DNA from: CAZVCJ01 sp964625745
Lineage (GTDB): Bacteria > Chloroflexota > Anaerolineae > VGOG01
NCBI GenBank assembly: GCA_964625745.1
Contig: CAZVCJ010000162.1
Location: 1 to 9,045 of the forward strand
DNA length: 9,045 nucleotides
Direction: 5' to 3'
Below the pieces are notes generated by a model. That model saw nothing but the letters and a program-made list of their open reading frames with translations. It was not told the origin of the DNA and made no database searches. Of this stretch, positions 1-6,551 are shown in pieces (position 1 is the stretch's first letter; each line of letters starts with the position of its first letter). A program made the position numbers and the translations under genes.

Positions 1-52
1 CTATTCGCTCATTTTGTCAACTGACGCAGCCAAATTTCCATCTACTGAGACT

Positions 53-81
53 GGATATTAGGATATTGGAAGTTTGAAGTT
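53..81. repeat. Short degenerate tandem repeats
   Basis: Two near-identical octamers lie head to tail (GGATATTA at 53-60, GGATATTG at 61-68), followed directly by GAAGTTT and GAAGTT (69-81). They sit in non-coding DNA just left of the insertion-sequence scar. The rest of 1-90 shows no ORF, promoter or RNA that I can support. The repeats resemble simple intergenic filler; no function is claimed. Confidence 0.4.
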
Positions 82-87
82 CGGGCC

Positions 88-340
88 TAGCAGCCTGTCG
101 GAGAGGAAATGGGATTTGCCCCTCCATCGGTCAGATGCGACATGATTATGGACGATAATCGCGATCCAATCATCGATACCACTGCCACATCACCTGCCAA
201 CCTAGGCCATTTTCAACACCAACCAGTTCTTTGGCGCTTTCATCCCACCCTCTCCGCGATCAGTAAGCACAGCGGAAGAAAGGGGCCTTGGCTTAGCTGC
301 TCACCAAGCCATGTAGCCGCTTCAGATTGTAGGCCAGGCT
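88..340 (-). mobile_element. Insertion sequence remnant, 3' end only
   Basis: On the minus strand, 340 to 293 reads S-L-A-Y-N-L-K-R-L-H-G-L-V-S-S-stop. A closing AYNLKRLH is very typical of the extreme C-terminus of DDE transposases of the IS5/IS1182 kind. About 200 bp further on, the segment around 88-107 contains TAGCAGCCTGTCGGA, which resembles the terminal inverted repeats of such elements. The other end and nearly all of the transposase are missing: at about 332-343 the sequence passes into the ABC transporter remnant. I see only the tail of an element, so the family assignment is tentative, and the 88 boundary is the least certain part. The 200 bp between the transposase stop and the proposed end is otherwise featureless. 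Confidence 0.5.
293..340 (-). pseudogene. Transposase C-terminal fragment
   Basis: Fifteen residues, S-L-A-Y-N-L-K-R-L-H-G-L-V-S-S, end at a TAA (minus strand, 295-293). The motif [AL]-A-Y-N-L-K-R-L closes many DDE transposases (IS5 superfamily, IS1182-like). No start codon or upstream transposase sequence remains, because the reading frame leaves recognisable transposase at the junction with the ABC gene remnant near 340. It is a non-functional scar. The match is short, so it rests on motif recognition only. Confidence 0.5.
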
Positions 341-493
341 TACTATGTGAGCGACCGCATTCTGGTCATGCATTACGGTGAGTTGGTCGAGCAGGGGCCG
401 GTGGAGAAGGTGCTGGCGGATCCCCAGCACAGTTACACACAACGGCTGCTGGCCGACGTACCTCGGCTGCACGGATGGGGTGCCATTTTTTGA
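332..493 (+). pseudogene. Opp/Dpp-type ABC transporter ATPase, C-terminal remnant
   Basis: The frame from 332 reads GQAYYVSDRILVMHYGELVE and continues through a PVEKVLADPQHSYTQRLLADVP stretch to a TGA at 491-493. This is the classic end of an OppD/OppF/DppF ATPase: the segment after the H-loop (usually H-D-L-x-x-A-x-Y-[VI]-S-D-R), the [RH]xGxxVExG strand, and the P-x-H-x-Y-T-x-x-L-L oligopeptide-transporter signature. The Walker A, Walker B and signature motifs are gone. An in-frame TAG at 314-316 and the transposase fragment on the other strand mark the break, so it cannot work. In families with this ending (Thermotoga-type oligosaccharide importers among others) the substrate is often a beta-glucan oligomer, which would fit the beta-glucosidase next door; that link is inference. 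Confidence 0.8.
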
Positions 494-517
494 CCCAGAC
501 GAACATTACATTACATT
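490..517 (+). promoter_or_regulatory. Weak candidate promoter for the glucosidase operon
   Basis: TTGACC (490-495, 5 of 6 to consensus -35) is followed after 16 nt by TACATT (512-517, 4 of 6 to consensus -10). It overlaps the stop codon of the ABC remnant. The implied start near 524 would leave only about a dozen untranslated bases and fall inside the ribosome binding site, so this is a weak call. The operon's real promoter may lie elsewhere. Confidence 0.25.
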
Positions 518-536
518 AAGCCAAAGGTGAAAAAAC

Positions 537-2966
537 ATGAACGAAAAGATCGAATCCCTGATTGCTCAAATGACTTTGGAAGAAAGAATCTCGATGCTGG
601 CGGGCGCCAATTTGTGGCACACGGTCCCCGTCAAGCGGCTGGGCATTCCAACGATGAAAGTGACGGATGGCCCGATTGGGGCGCGTGGCGCCGGCTTCCT
701 GGCTGGGCCAACTTCGGCCTGTTTCCCTGCCGGAGTCGCGCTGGCCGCGACCTGGAACACGGACCTGGTGGAGCGCGTGGGCAAGGCGCTGGGCGAAGAA
801 ACCAAGGCCAAAGGCGCGCACATCCTGCTGGCTCCCACGGTGAACATCCACCGCTCTCCGCTGGCGGGCCGCAACTTTGAGTGCTATTCGGAAGACCCTT
901 ATCTCACCAGCCGGATGGCCGTGGCCTATATCAACGGGTTGCAGAGCAAAGGCGTGGGCGCGTGCATCAAACATTTCGTCTGCAACGACTCGGAGTTTGA
1001 GCGCCAATCCATCAGCTCTGAAGTGGGCGAGCGCGCTCTGCGAGAAATCTATCTGCGTCCGTTCGAAATCGCCGTTCGCGAAGCCAAACCGTGGGCGGTG
1101 ATGTCGTCCTACAATCGCATCAACGGCACTTATGCCAGCGAGAACGATTATCTGCTGCTCGACGTCCTGAAAGGCGAATGGGGCTTTGAAGGCATCGTCA
1201 TGTCCGATTGGTTTGGTACGTACAGCTCCAACGTCGCCCAAGGCGGATTGGATTTGGAGATGCCTGGGCCGGCGCGCTGGATGGGCGAGAAAGCGTTAGA
1301 AGCAGTCCGTCGTGGCGAGGTCAGCGAGGAAACCATCAATGGCAAAGTCCGCCGTTTGCTGCGGACAATGGGCAAGGCAGGCCTCTTCGAGCATCCTGAG
1401 CTGCAAGCGGAGCAAGCGGTGGATAAGCCGGAACACCGCCGCCTGGCGCGTGAAGCGGCCGCCGAAGCCATCGTTCTGCTAAAGAACAACAAGTCGCTTC
1501 TGCCGCTGGATCCAAACGCGGTCAAGTCCATCGCCGTGATTGGCGAGAACGCCCGGTGGCCCTCCTTCATAGGCGGCGGCAGTGTTCGAGTCAACCCCCA
1601 CTACGTGGTCACGCCGCTCGAAGGCATCCGGAATCGAGCGGGCAAGTCTGTGCAGGTTGACTACGCCTTTGGCTGCGCAGCTCACAAGGACCTGCCAGTG
1701 CTCGACAAGAGCTGGTTGGCTGGCGCCCTCACCATGCAGTACTTTGCCAATCGGGACCTGGCCGGCGATCCCGTTCACACCGAAACGACGGACGGACTGG
1801 AAATGCTCTGGTTCGGCGATACCCTGCCCCACGTTGATCCGGCCAACTTCTCAGTCCGCTCGACGGGAATGTTCTCGGTGCCCGAAAGCGGAACCTACGA
1901 GTTGAGTCTGTCGAGCGTGGGCAGCAGCCGGCTGTTCATTGACAGCGATCAGGTGATCAATCTTTGGGACGATGCAACCTCAGAAGAGAGGCGGAGCAAG
2001 AGCACGGAGATTACACTGGCGGCGGGTCAACCGTACCAGTTGCGAATCGAGTACGCTTCGGAACCAGAGTCGCCTTGGCGCAACCTTCGCGTTGGTTGCT
2101 TGCTCAAGATACCGGCTGATTCGATTCAACAGGCAGTTGCATTGGCCGCGAAATCCGACGTGGCGATTGTATTTGCGGGGCTGACCAGCGAGTGGGAAAG
2201 CGAAGGATTTGATCGGCCGGACATGGAACTACCAGGCGATCAGGCGAAGCTGATTGAGCAAGTCGCCGCCGTCAACCCGAACACCATCGTCGTTCTGAAT
2301 GTCGGCTCGCCTTTGAACATGAACTGGCTGGACAAGGTCGCGGCAGTGGTACAGGCATGGTATCTCGGCCAGGAAACCGGCCATGCTATCGCCGATGTGC
2401 TGTTTGGCGACGTGAATCCTTCCGGCAAACTACCGACGACTTTTCCCAGGCGATTGCAGGACAATCCGGCTTACATCAACTACCCTGGCGAGAACGGCCA
2501 GGTGCTTTACGGCGAAGGGCTGTTTGTCGGCTACCGGTACTACGACAAGAAGGATATCGCCCCCCTGTTCCCGTTTGGTTACGGACTCTCCTACACGACG
2601 TTTGCCTATCGCAACCTGAAGCTGAGCAAGCCTGAGTACGCCACAGGCGATGCGATTCGCCTCAGCGTGGACGTGGAGAATACGGGGAGCCGGGCGGGTA
2701 AGGAAATCGTTCAAGTGTATCTGCGCGATGTCCAGTCACGCTTGATGCGCCCTGAAAAGGAGTTGCGGGCGTTCGCCAAAGTCGCCCTTGAGCCGGGCGA
2801 AACCAGGACGATCACGTTCACGCTCGACGAAGAAGCGTTGTCGTATTACGATCCGATGTTGAAACGCTGGGTTGCCGAGGCGGGTGAATTCCAGGTATTG
2901 GTGGGCAGCTCGTCCCGCGATATTCGCCTGGCGGCGAGTTTCAACTTCAAGGGCGAGTCATTGTGA
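537..2966 (+). CDS. Glycoside hydrolase family 3 beta-glucosidase with PA14 insertion
   Basis: This 809-residue enzyme should hydrolyse terminal non-reducing beta-linked glucose from oligosaccharides or aryl/saponin glycosides. The (beta/alpha)8 domain spans about 1-290 with N-H-R-S-P-L-A-G-R-N-F-E (103-115), K145-H146-F147 and the nucleophile D224 in V-M-S-D-W. The alpha/beta sandwich domain is split by a PA14 lectin-like insertion at about 395-535, as in Kluyveromyces marxianus BglI. It resumes with G-L-T-S-E-W-E-S-E-G-F-D-R, where E556 is the likely acid/base by analogy with the G-E-G-Y-D-R motif of other GH3 enzymes. A fibronectin-III-like domain closes it (about 700-800). There is no signal peptide, so it is cytoplasmic and its substrates must be imported intact. 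The start is set by AAAGGTGA at 523-530, 6 nt before the ATG. It overlaps the following MFS gene by 4 bp, so the two are translationally coupled. Exact substrate is not readable from sequence. Confidence 0.95.
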   Translation: MNEKIESLIAQMTLEERISMLAGANLWHTVPVKRLGIPTMKVTDGPIGARGAGFLAGPTSACFPAGVALAATWNTDLVERVGKALGEETKAKGAHILLAPTVNIHRSPLAGRNFECYSEDPYLTSRMAVAYINGLQSKGVGACIKHFVCNDSEFERQSISSEVGERALREIYLRPFEIAVREAKPWAVMSSYNRINGTYASENDYLLLDVLKGEWGFEGIVMSDWFGTYSSNVAQGGLDLEMPGPARWMGEKALEAVRRGEVSEETINGKVRRLLRTMGKAGLFEHPELQAEQAVDKPEHRRLAREAAAEAIVLLKNNKSLLPLDPNAVKSIAVIGENARWPSFIGGGSVRVNPHYVVTPLEGIRNRAGKSVQVDYAFGCAAHKDLPVLDKSWLAGALTMQYFANRDLAGDPVHTETTDGLEMLWFGDTLPHVDPANFSVRSTGMFSVPESGTYELSLSSVGSSRLFIDSDQVINLWDDATSEERRSKSTEITLAAGQPYQLRIEYASEPESPWRNLRVGCLLKIPADSIQQAVALAAKSDVAIVFAGLTSEWESEGFDRPDMELPGDQAKLIEQVAAVNPNTIVVLNVGSPLNMNWLDKVAAVVQAWYLGQETGHAIADVLFGDVNPSGKLPTTFPRRLQDNPAYINYPGENGQVLYGEGLFVGYRYYDKKDIAPLFPFGYGLSYTTFAYRNLKLSKPEYATGDAIRLSVDVENTGSRAGKEIVQVYLRDVQSRLMRPEKELRAFAKVALEPGETRTITFTLDEEALSYYDPMLKRWVAEAGEFQVLVGSSSRDIRLAASFNFKGESL

Positions 2967-4186
2967 GTAGCAGACATAGCGAAACAGACTATAGGTGGTA
3001 TGTCCTGGCCCTCGCGGCGCTAACCAATACCTTGACGGTGGCCATACCGGTAATGTGCCTGCCGGTACTGTTCGATGAGATATCCGGAGAGTTGGGCTTA
3101 AGCCTGGTGCAGGTTGGCCTGGTTTGGGGCATCGGAGCCTTGCCCGGCATATTCACCAGCCTGGTGGCGGGAGCCATTGGCGACCGGTTTGGGGCCAAAC
3201 GCATCCTCAGTGTGGGCTGTTTGCTGGTTGGTCTGGCTGGCGCACTGCGAGGGCTCTCGAATGATTTTGTCACTTTGGTGGCAACGGTTTCCCTGTTTGG
3301 CCTGCTGTCGCCGATGATCCTGATGAACGTCACCAAAACCTGTGGCGTTTGGTTCTCGCAGCGGCAACTGGGGCTGGCCAGTGGGGTCGTTTCGATGGGC
3401 ATGGCGCTGGGGTTTATGACGAGTTCAATGATCAGCGCCACGTTATTGTCGCCCTGGTTGGGTGGCTGGCGGAACGTTTTGCTTTTCTACGGGGTTATTG
3501 CTATGGCCATCAGCATCCCCTGGTATTTATCGCGGCCCTCGCCAAATGACGTTGAGGTATCAGTCGGTGAGACAAGCCCAAGGTCTTTGCGCCAGAGCAT
3601 GTCGCACGTGGTTCGGATCCGAAATGTGTGGCTGCTTGGACTTGCCCTGCTGGGCATCAGCGGTTGTATTCAGAGCACACTGGGTTACCTGCCCCTGTAT
3701 TTGCGGGGGCTTGGCTGGCCAGAGGCTGTTGCTGACGGGGCCTTGGCCGCCTTTCATGCGATTAGCATGGTCTTCGTCGTCCCCATTGCCTTGTGGTCCG
3801 ATAGACTCGATTCCAGAAAAGGAGTGTTGATGGCCGCTGCGCTGATGATCATTGCAGGCGTGGGGCTGTTGTCAATTGTTGATGGTACGATAGTGTGGGT
3901 TGCGGTGAGCATGGCCGGCCTGGTGCGGGACGGCTTTATGGCCGTCTTTATGACCATGGTCATCGAAACAGAGGGGGTAGGGGCCACGTATGCGGGCACA
4001 GCAACTGGTCTGGTGATGGTTTTTTCGGGGCTGGGGAATTTAATTGCGCCCCCCCTGGGCAACAGTCTGGCGAATATTGCACCGGGCTTACCTTTTACTT
4101 TCTGGGCGGCCCTGGCCGCAGCGGGTTTCCTGGTGCTCTATTTGCTCAAAGAGCGAGGCGTAGAGAAAGCTCTGGCGGCAACGTGA
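2963..4186 (+). CDS. Major facilitator superfamily transporter
   Basis: This 407-residue polytopic inner-membrane protein has the size and hydrophobic rhythm of a 12-helix MFS carrier. The MFS motif A lies between TM2 and TM3 (G70-A-I-G-D-R-F-G-A-K-R80), with its second-half counterpart W-S-D-R-L-D-S-R-K at 278-286. A hydrophilic linker at about 190-220 separates the two six-helix halves. The start is a GTG at 2963 that overlaps the glucosidase stop (GTGA), a classic coupling arrangement; no later start keeps TM1 intact. Position points to uptake of an intact glycoside or disaccharide for the cytoplasmic beta-glucosidase, or to export of a product. That is inference from the operon, since MFS sequence alone does not reveal substrate. 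An intrinsic terminator follows 30 nt after the stop. Confidence 0.92.
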   Translation: MSSRHSETDYRWYVLALAALTNTLTVAIPVMCLPVLFDEISGELGLSLVQVGLVWGIGALPGIFTSLVAGAIGDRFGAKRILSVGCLLVGLAGALRGLSNDFVTLVATVSLFGLLSPMILMNVTKTCGVWFSQRQLGLASGVVSMGMALGFMTSSMISATLLSPWLGGWRNVLLFYGVIAMAISIPWYLSRPSPNDVEVSVGETSPRSLRQSMSHVVRIRNVWLLGLALLGISGCIQSTLGYLPLYLRGLGWPEAVADGALAAFHAISMVFVVPIALWSDRLDSRKGVLMAAALMIIAGVGLLSIVDGTIVWVAVSMAGLVRDGFMAVFMTMVIETEGVGATYAGTATGLVMVFSGLGNLIAPPLGNSLANIAPGLPFTFWAALAAAGFLVLYLLKERGVEKALAAT

Positions 4187-4216
4187 TGGCTGCGATATAT
4201 TCCTGGGCTGTACGAT

Positions 4217-4248
4217 GCCCCTTCTTTATTTGGGAAGGGGCTTTTTGT
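4217..4248 (+). terminator. Rho-independent terminator of the glucosidase-MFS operon
   Basis: GCCCCTTC (4217-4224) pairs perfectly with GAAGGGGC (4234-4241) across a 9-nt loop, followed at once by TTTTTGTT (4242-4249). The stem can add G-T wobbles inside the loop. It lies 30 nt after the MFS stop codon and separates the glucosidase operon from the B12 operon. Confidence 0.9.
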
Positions 4249-4258
4249 TGCCTGGTAC

Positions 4259-4287
4259 TTCCCAATCACCCCGTTACGGTGTATAAT
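4259..4287 (+). promoter_or_regulatory. Sigma70-type promoter of the B12-domain/meaB operon
   Basis: A perfect TATAAT (4282-4287) is preceded, with a 17-nt spacer, by TTCCCA (4259-4264), which matches the -35 consensus at 4 of 6 positions. It lies between the upstream terminator and the next start codon, giving an untranslated leader of roughly 25 nt. The perfect -10 with a mediocre -35 and an overlapping palindrome suggest a regulated promoter. Confidence 0.7.
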
Positions 4288-4297
4288 GTACACGTAA
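4274..4297. promoter_or_regulatory. Palindrome over the -10 box, candidate operator
   Basis: GTGTA (4279-4283) and TACAC (4289-4293) are inverted around TAATG. Outer arms TTAC (4274-4277) and GTAA (4294-4297) extend the symmetry with one bulged G at 4278. The dyad is centred on the -10 element, so a protein bound there would block RNA polymerase. No repressor gene is in the window and I do not recognise the site as belonging to a known regulator. Confidence 0.45.
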
Positions 4298-4319
4298 TCT
4301 CAGCATGGGAGGGCAATTG

Positions 4320-4712
4320 ATGAAAAAGATTCGAGTACTCATCGCCAAACCGGGCCTGGACGGCCACGACCGGGGGGCCAAGGTGGTAGCTCGCGCCCTG
4401 CGCGATGCAGGGATGGAGGTCATCTACACCGGATTGCGCCAAACGCCGGAGATGATCGTGGAGGCGGCTCTGCAAGAGGACGTGGACGTGGTGGGCCTCT
4501 CCATTCTGTCGGGAGCCCATACGACGCTCTTCCCTCGAATCATCAATCTTCTGAAAGAGAACGGCCTGGACGACGTGCTGGTCCTGGCCGGCGGGATCAT
4601 CCCCGATGAGGATGTGCCGGCCCTCAACGAGCTGGGTGTCCGAGGCATTTTCGGGCCGGGCACGTCTACGGAGCAGATTGTGGAGTTCATCCGGGGAGAA
4701 GTTGGCGAGTAA
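4320..4712 (+). CDS. B12-binding (small) subunit of methylmalonyl-CoA mutase type
   Basis: This 130-residue protein is a single Rossmann-like cobalamin-binding domain, the module that forms the C-terminus of one-piece methylmalonyl-CoA mutases and is separate in split mutases (mcmA2 type). It carries the D-x-H-x-x-G signature (D14-G-H16-D-R-G19; H16 is the lower axial ligand to cobalt), the S-x-L motif (S61-I-L63) and the G91-G92 loop. It would carry adenosylcobalamin for carbon-skeleton rearrangement of methylmalonyl-CoA/succinyl-CoA, with a separate TIM-barrel subunit. That large subunit is not here. The ATG at 4320 is chosen over one at 4305 because GGGAGGG (4307-4313) is then a well-spaced ribosome binding site, and homologues start M-K-K-I-R-V-L. 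meaB follows after 62 nt. A related mutase (ethylmalonyl or isobutyryl type) could be its partner instead. Confidence 0.9.
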   Translation: MKKIRVLIAKPGLDGHDRGAKVVARALRDAGMEVIYTGLRQTPEMIVEAALQEDVDVVGLSILSGAHTTLFPRIINLLKENGLDDVLVLAGGIIPDEDVPALNELGVRGIFGPGTSTEQIVEFIRGEVGE

Positions 4713-4764
4713 CGAGTTCACTCGTTGACTTGTTACTCGTTACCTCGTTACTCATTGACTCATG
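4709..4764. repeat. Three 15-bp tandem repeats with hairpin potential
   Basis: Three 15-bp units follow head to tail at 4720-4734, 4735-4749 and 4750-4764: ACTCGTTGACTTGTT, ACTCGTTACCTCGTT and ACTCATTGACTCATG. Each is itself made of two similar half-units. An inverted copy overlaps the end of the preceding gene: AACGAGT (4711-4717) can pair with ACTCGTT at 4720-4726, and GTAACGAGT (4709-4717) with ACTCGTTAC at 4735-4743. The array fills nearly all of the gap between the B12-domain gene and meaB. Confidence 0.75.
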
Positions 4765-4774
4765 ACACCACGCT

Positions 4775-5719
4775 ATGGAACTCACCCAACGCCTGCTGAC
4801 GGGCGACTGTCGCGCCATCGCCCGTCTAATTACGATAATCGAAAACGACGGGGCTGAGGCACAGGAGGCTCTGGCCGCGCTTTATCCTCACACTGGCCGC
4901 GCTCACATCGTGGGCGTGACGGGCGCGCCGGGCACGGGCAAGAGCACCCTGGTCAACGAGCTGGCCAAGGTCTACCGACAGAGTGGCCGCACGGTGGGCA
5001 TCATCGCCGTGGATCCCACCAGTCCTTTCTCCGGCGGGGCGCTCCTGGGCGACCGCATCAGGATGCGGGACCTGTCGGGCGATGCGGGCATATTCATCCG
5101 CAGCATGGCCACTCGCGGCAGCCTGGGCGGCCTGGCCCGGGCCACCGCCGACGCTGTAAAAGTGCTGGACGCCGCTGGCTACCAGACGATTATCGTGGAG
5201 ACGGTGGGGGCTGGCCAATCGGAGGTAGACATTGCCCAGGCTGCCCACACTACCATCGTGGTGGAGGCGCCGGGGATGGGCGACGAGATCCAGGCTTTTA
5301 AGGCCGGCATCACCGAGATCGCCGACATCTTCGTGGTCAACAAGGCTGACCGAGAGGGAGCCGACAGCACCGCCCTGGCCCTGCAGATGATCCTGGACCT
5401 CAACCACTCCTCGCACCTTTCGCTCCAGGCTCCTGAGTGGCGACCTCCCATCTGTAAGACGATAGCCCTCCACGGCGAGGGCGTCGGCGCGGTGATAGAA
5501 GCCATCGAAGAACACGCCGCTTACTTGCGGGAGAGCGGGAATCTCCAGCGGCGCGAACGAGAGCGTATCGAGCGGGAGCTCAGGAGTATCATCACTCAGG
5601 AGATGACGAGGAGCTTCTTCGAGAGATTGGACGAGGCGCAGTTCGATAGCCTCGTTGACAGCATCATTCGCCGCGAGATGGATCCGTATTCGGCGGCCGT
5701 GCTTCTTCTCAAGAGGTGA
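4775..5719 (+). CDS. meaB: Methylmalonyl-CoA mutase-associated GTPase MeaB (ArgK family)
   Basis: MeaB is a G3E/SIMIBI P-loop GTPase that gates delivery of adenosylcobalamin to methylmalonyl-CoA mutase and protects the mutase from inactivation. The 314-residue length is normal. Visible motifs are Walker A G50-A-P-G-T-G-K-S57, the switch region with D-P-T-S-P-F-S-G-G-A-L-L-G-D-R-I-R-M (80-97), E-T-V-G-A-G-Q-S-E (142-150) and the guanine-specificity N189-K-A-D192. The C-terminal helices (about 240-314) are the dimerisation arm. The ATG at 4775 gives the usual M-E-L-x-x-R-L-L-x-G-D opening. No good Shine-Dalgarno precedes it; the 15-bp repeats occupy that space, so translation may rely on coupling or on a structured leader. 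It sits next to its functional partner, the B12-binding subunit, and its last codons form the ribosome binding site of mutM, 1 nt downstream. Confidence 0.96.
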   Translation: MELTQRLLTGDCRAIARLITIIENDGAEAQEALAALYPHTGRAHIVGVTGAPGTGKSTLVNELAKVYRQSGRTVGIIAVDPTSPFSGGALLGDRIRMRDLSGDAGIFIRSMATRGSLGGLARATADAVKVLDAAGYQTIIVETVGAGQSEVDIAQAAHTTIVVEAPGMGDEIQAFKAGITEIADIFVVNKADREGADSTALALQMILDLNHSSHLSLQAPEWRPPICKTIALHGEGVGAVIEAIEEHAAYLRESGNLQRRERERIERELRSIITQEMTRSFFERLDEAQFDSLVDSIIRREMDPYSAAVLLLKR

Positions 5720-5720
5720 C

Positions 5721-6533
5721 ATGCCTGAACTGCCGGAAGTTGAAACCATCGTCCGGGGCTTGCGCGAGCCTCTCGTGGGTCGCCAATTCACCGGCGTTCG
5801 TGTCGGCTGGGAGAACCTGGTCGCCAGGTGCTCGGTGGAGGAGTTCAAACGCCGCCTCGTGGGCCAGAGGATCCTCGGCGTGAAGAGGCGAGGCAAGTAC
5901 CTGGTCTTCACCTTGTCCGGCGGGGGAAACCTGATCATCCACTTGCGGATGACAGGCCGGCTCTCGATCAAGAACTCCGACAACGAACTCGACAAGCACG
6001 ATCACCTGATCTTCGAGCTGGACGATGGGCGGGAGCTGCGCTTCAACAACGTGCGCAAGCTGGGCCGGGTCTACCTGGTGGAAGACGAGGACGAGATAGT
6101 GGGCAGACTGGGGCCGGAGCCTTTGGACGACGATTTCACCCCGGCCGATTTCGCTGCCCTCCTCTCTGGAAGGCGGGGCATGATCAAGCCCCTGCTGCTG
6201 AACCAGCAGTTCATGGCCGGCATCGGCAACATCTACGCCGACGAGGCCCTCTTCGCTGCCTGCATCCACCCTGAGCGCAAGGCCGACACGCTCACGGCTG
6301 GGGAGATCGAGCATCTATATCACGCTATCTGCCAGGTGTTGACCCAGGGAATTCAGAATCGGGGGACCACCTTCAGCGATTACCGCGATGCCGGGGGGAG
6401 AGAGGGGGGAAATCAGGAGTACCTTAGGGTGTTCAGGCGCGTGGGCCAGCCCTGCCCTCGCTGCGGGACGCCCATCGAGCGCACGGTGGTGGGTGGACGG
6501 GGGACGTACTTCTGCCCCAGGTGCCAGAAGTGA
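5721..6533 (+). CDS. mutM: Formamidopyrimidine-DNA glycosylase (Fpg)
   Basis: This bifunctional glycosylase/AP lyase removes 8-oxoguanine and FaPy lesions in base excision repair. The 270-residue length is standard. It opens M-P-E-L-P-E-V-E-T, with P2 as the catalytic N-terminal proline after Met removal and E3 as the acid. K59 matches the conserved lysine near E. coli K57. The helix-two-turn-helix lies around 150-185 (N-Q-Q-F-M-A-G-I-G-N-I-Y-A-D-E-A-L-F), and the C-terminal zinc finger has C245, C248, C265 and C268 with R260 in the finger loop. All catalytic and metal residues are present. The start is set at 5721 rather than further upstream because P2 must follow the initiator Met, and AAGAGGTGA (5711-5719) is a good ribosome binding site made from the end of meaB. 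Its place in a B12/GlcNAc gene string looks like operon convenience, not shared function. Confidence 0.97.
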   Translation: MPELPEVETIVRGLREPLVGRQFTGVRVGWENLVARCSVEEFKRRLVGQRILGVKRRGKYLVFTLSGGGNLIIHLRMTGRLSIKNSDNELDKHDHLIFELDDGRELRFNNVRKLGRVYLVEDEDEIVGRLGPEPLDDDFTPADFAALLSGRRGMIKPLLLNQQFMAGIGNIYADEALFAACIHPERKADTLTAGEIEHLYHAICQVLTQGIQNRGTTFSDYRDAGGREGGNQEYLRVFRRVGQPCPRCGTPIERTVVGGRGTYFCPRCQK

Positions 6534-6551
6534 CCGATGTAGGAGATATGC

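Noticed and set aside
109..381. Open frame of 90 codons on the plus strand near the left edge
   Set aside because: It runs across the insertion-sequence scar and the ABC remnant in the wrong frame, has no ribosome binding site, and its product resembles nothing; the better-supported readings are on the other strand and another frame.
516..1241. Long minus-strand open frame opposite the glucosidase
   Set aside because: The plus strand has an intact GH3 enzyme with catalytic residues here; the opposite frame is a by-product of GC-rich codon usage.
4305..4319. Upstream ATG for the B12-binding protein
   Set aside because: It overlaps the GGGAGGG ribosome binding site that serves the ATG at 4320, and it would add five residues not seen at the start of this family.
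4188..4319. Cobalamin riboswitch before the B12-binding gene
   Set aside because: The predicted leader is only about 25 nt and has no B12-box-like sequence, far too short for this riboswitch class.
5655..5720. Upstream start for mutM
   Set aside because: Fpg needs proline directly after the initiator Met as its nucleophile; only the ATG at 5721 gives this.
4826..5995. 389-codon minus-strand open frame opposite meaB and mutM
   Set aside because: It is antiphase to two genes with complete motif sets, and its composition (Arg/His/Val rich, no domain) is that of a shadow frame.
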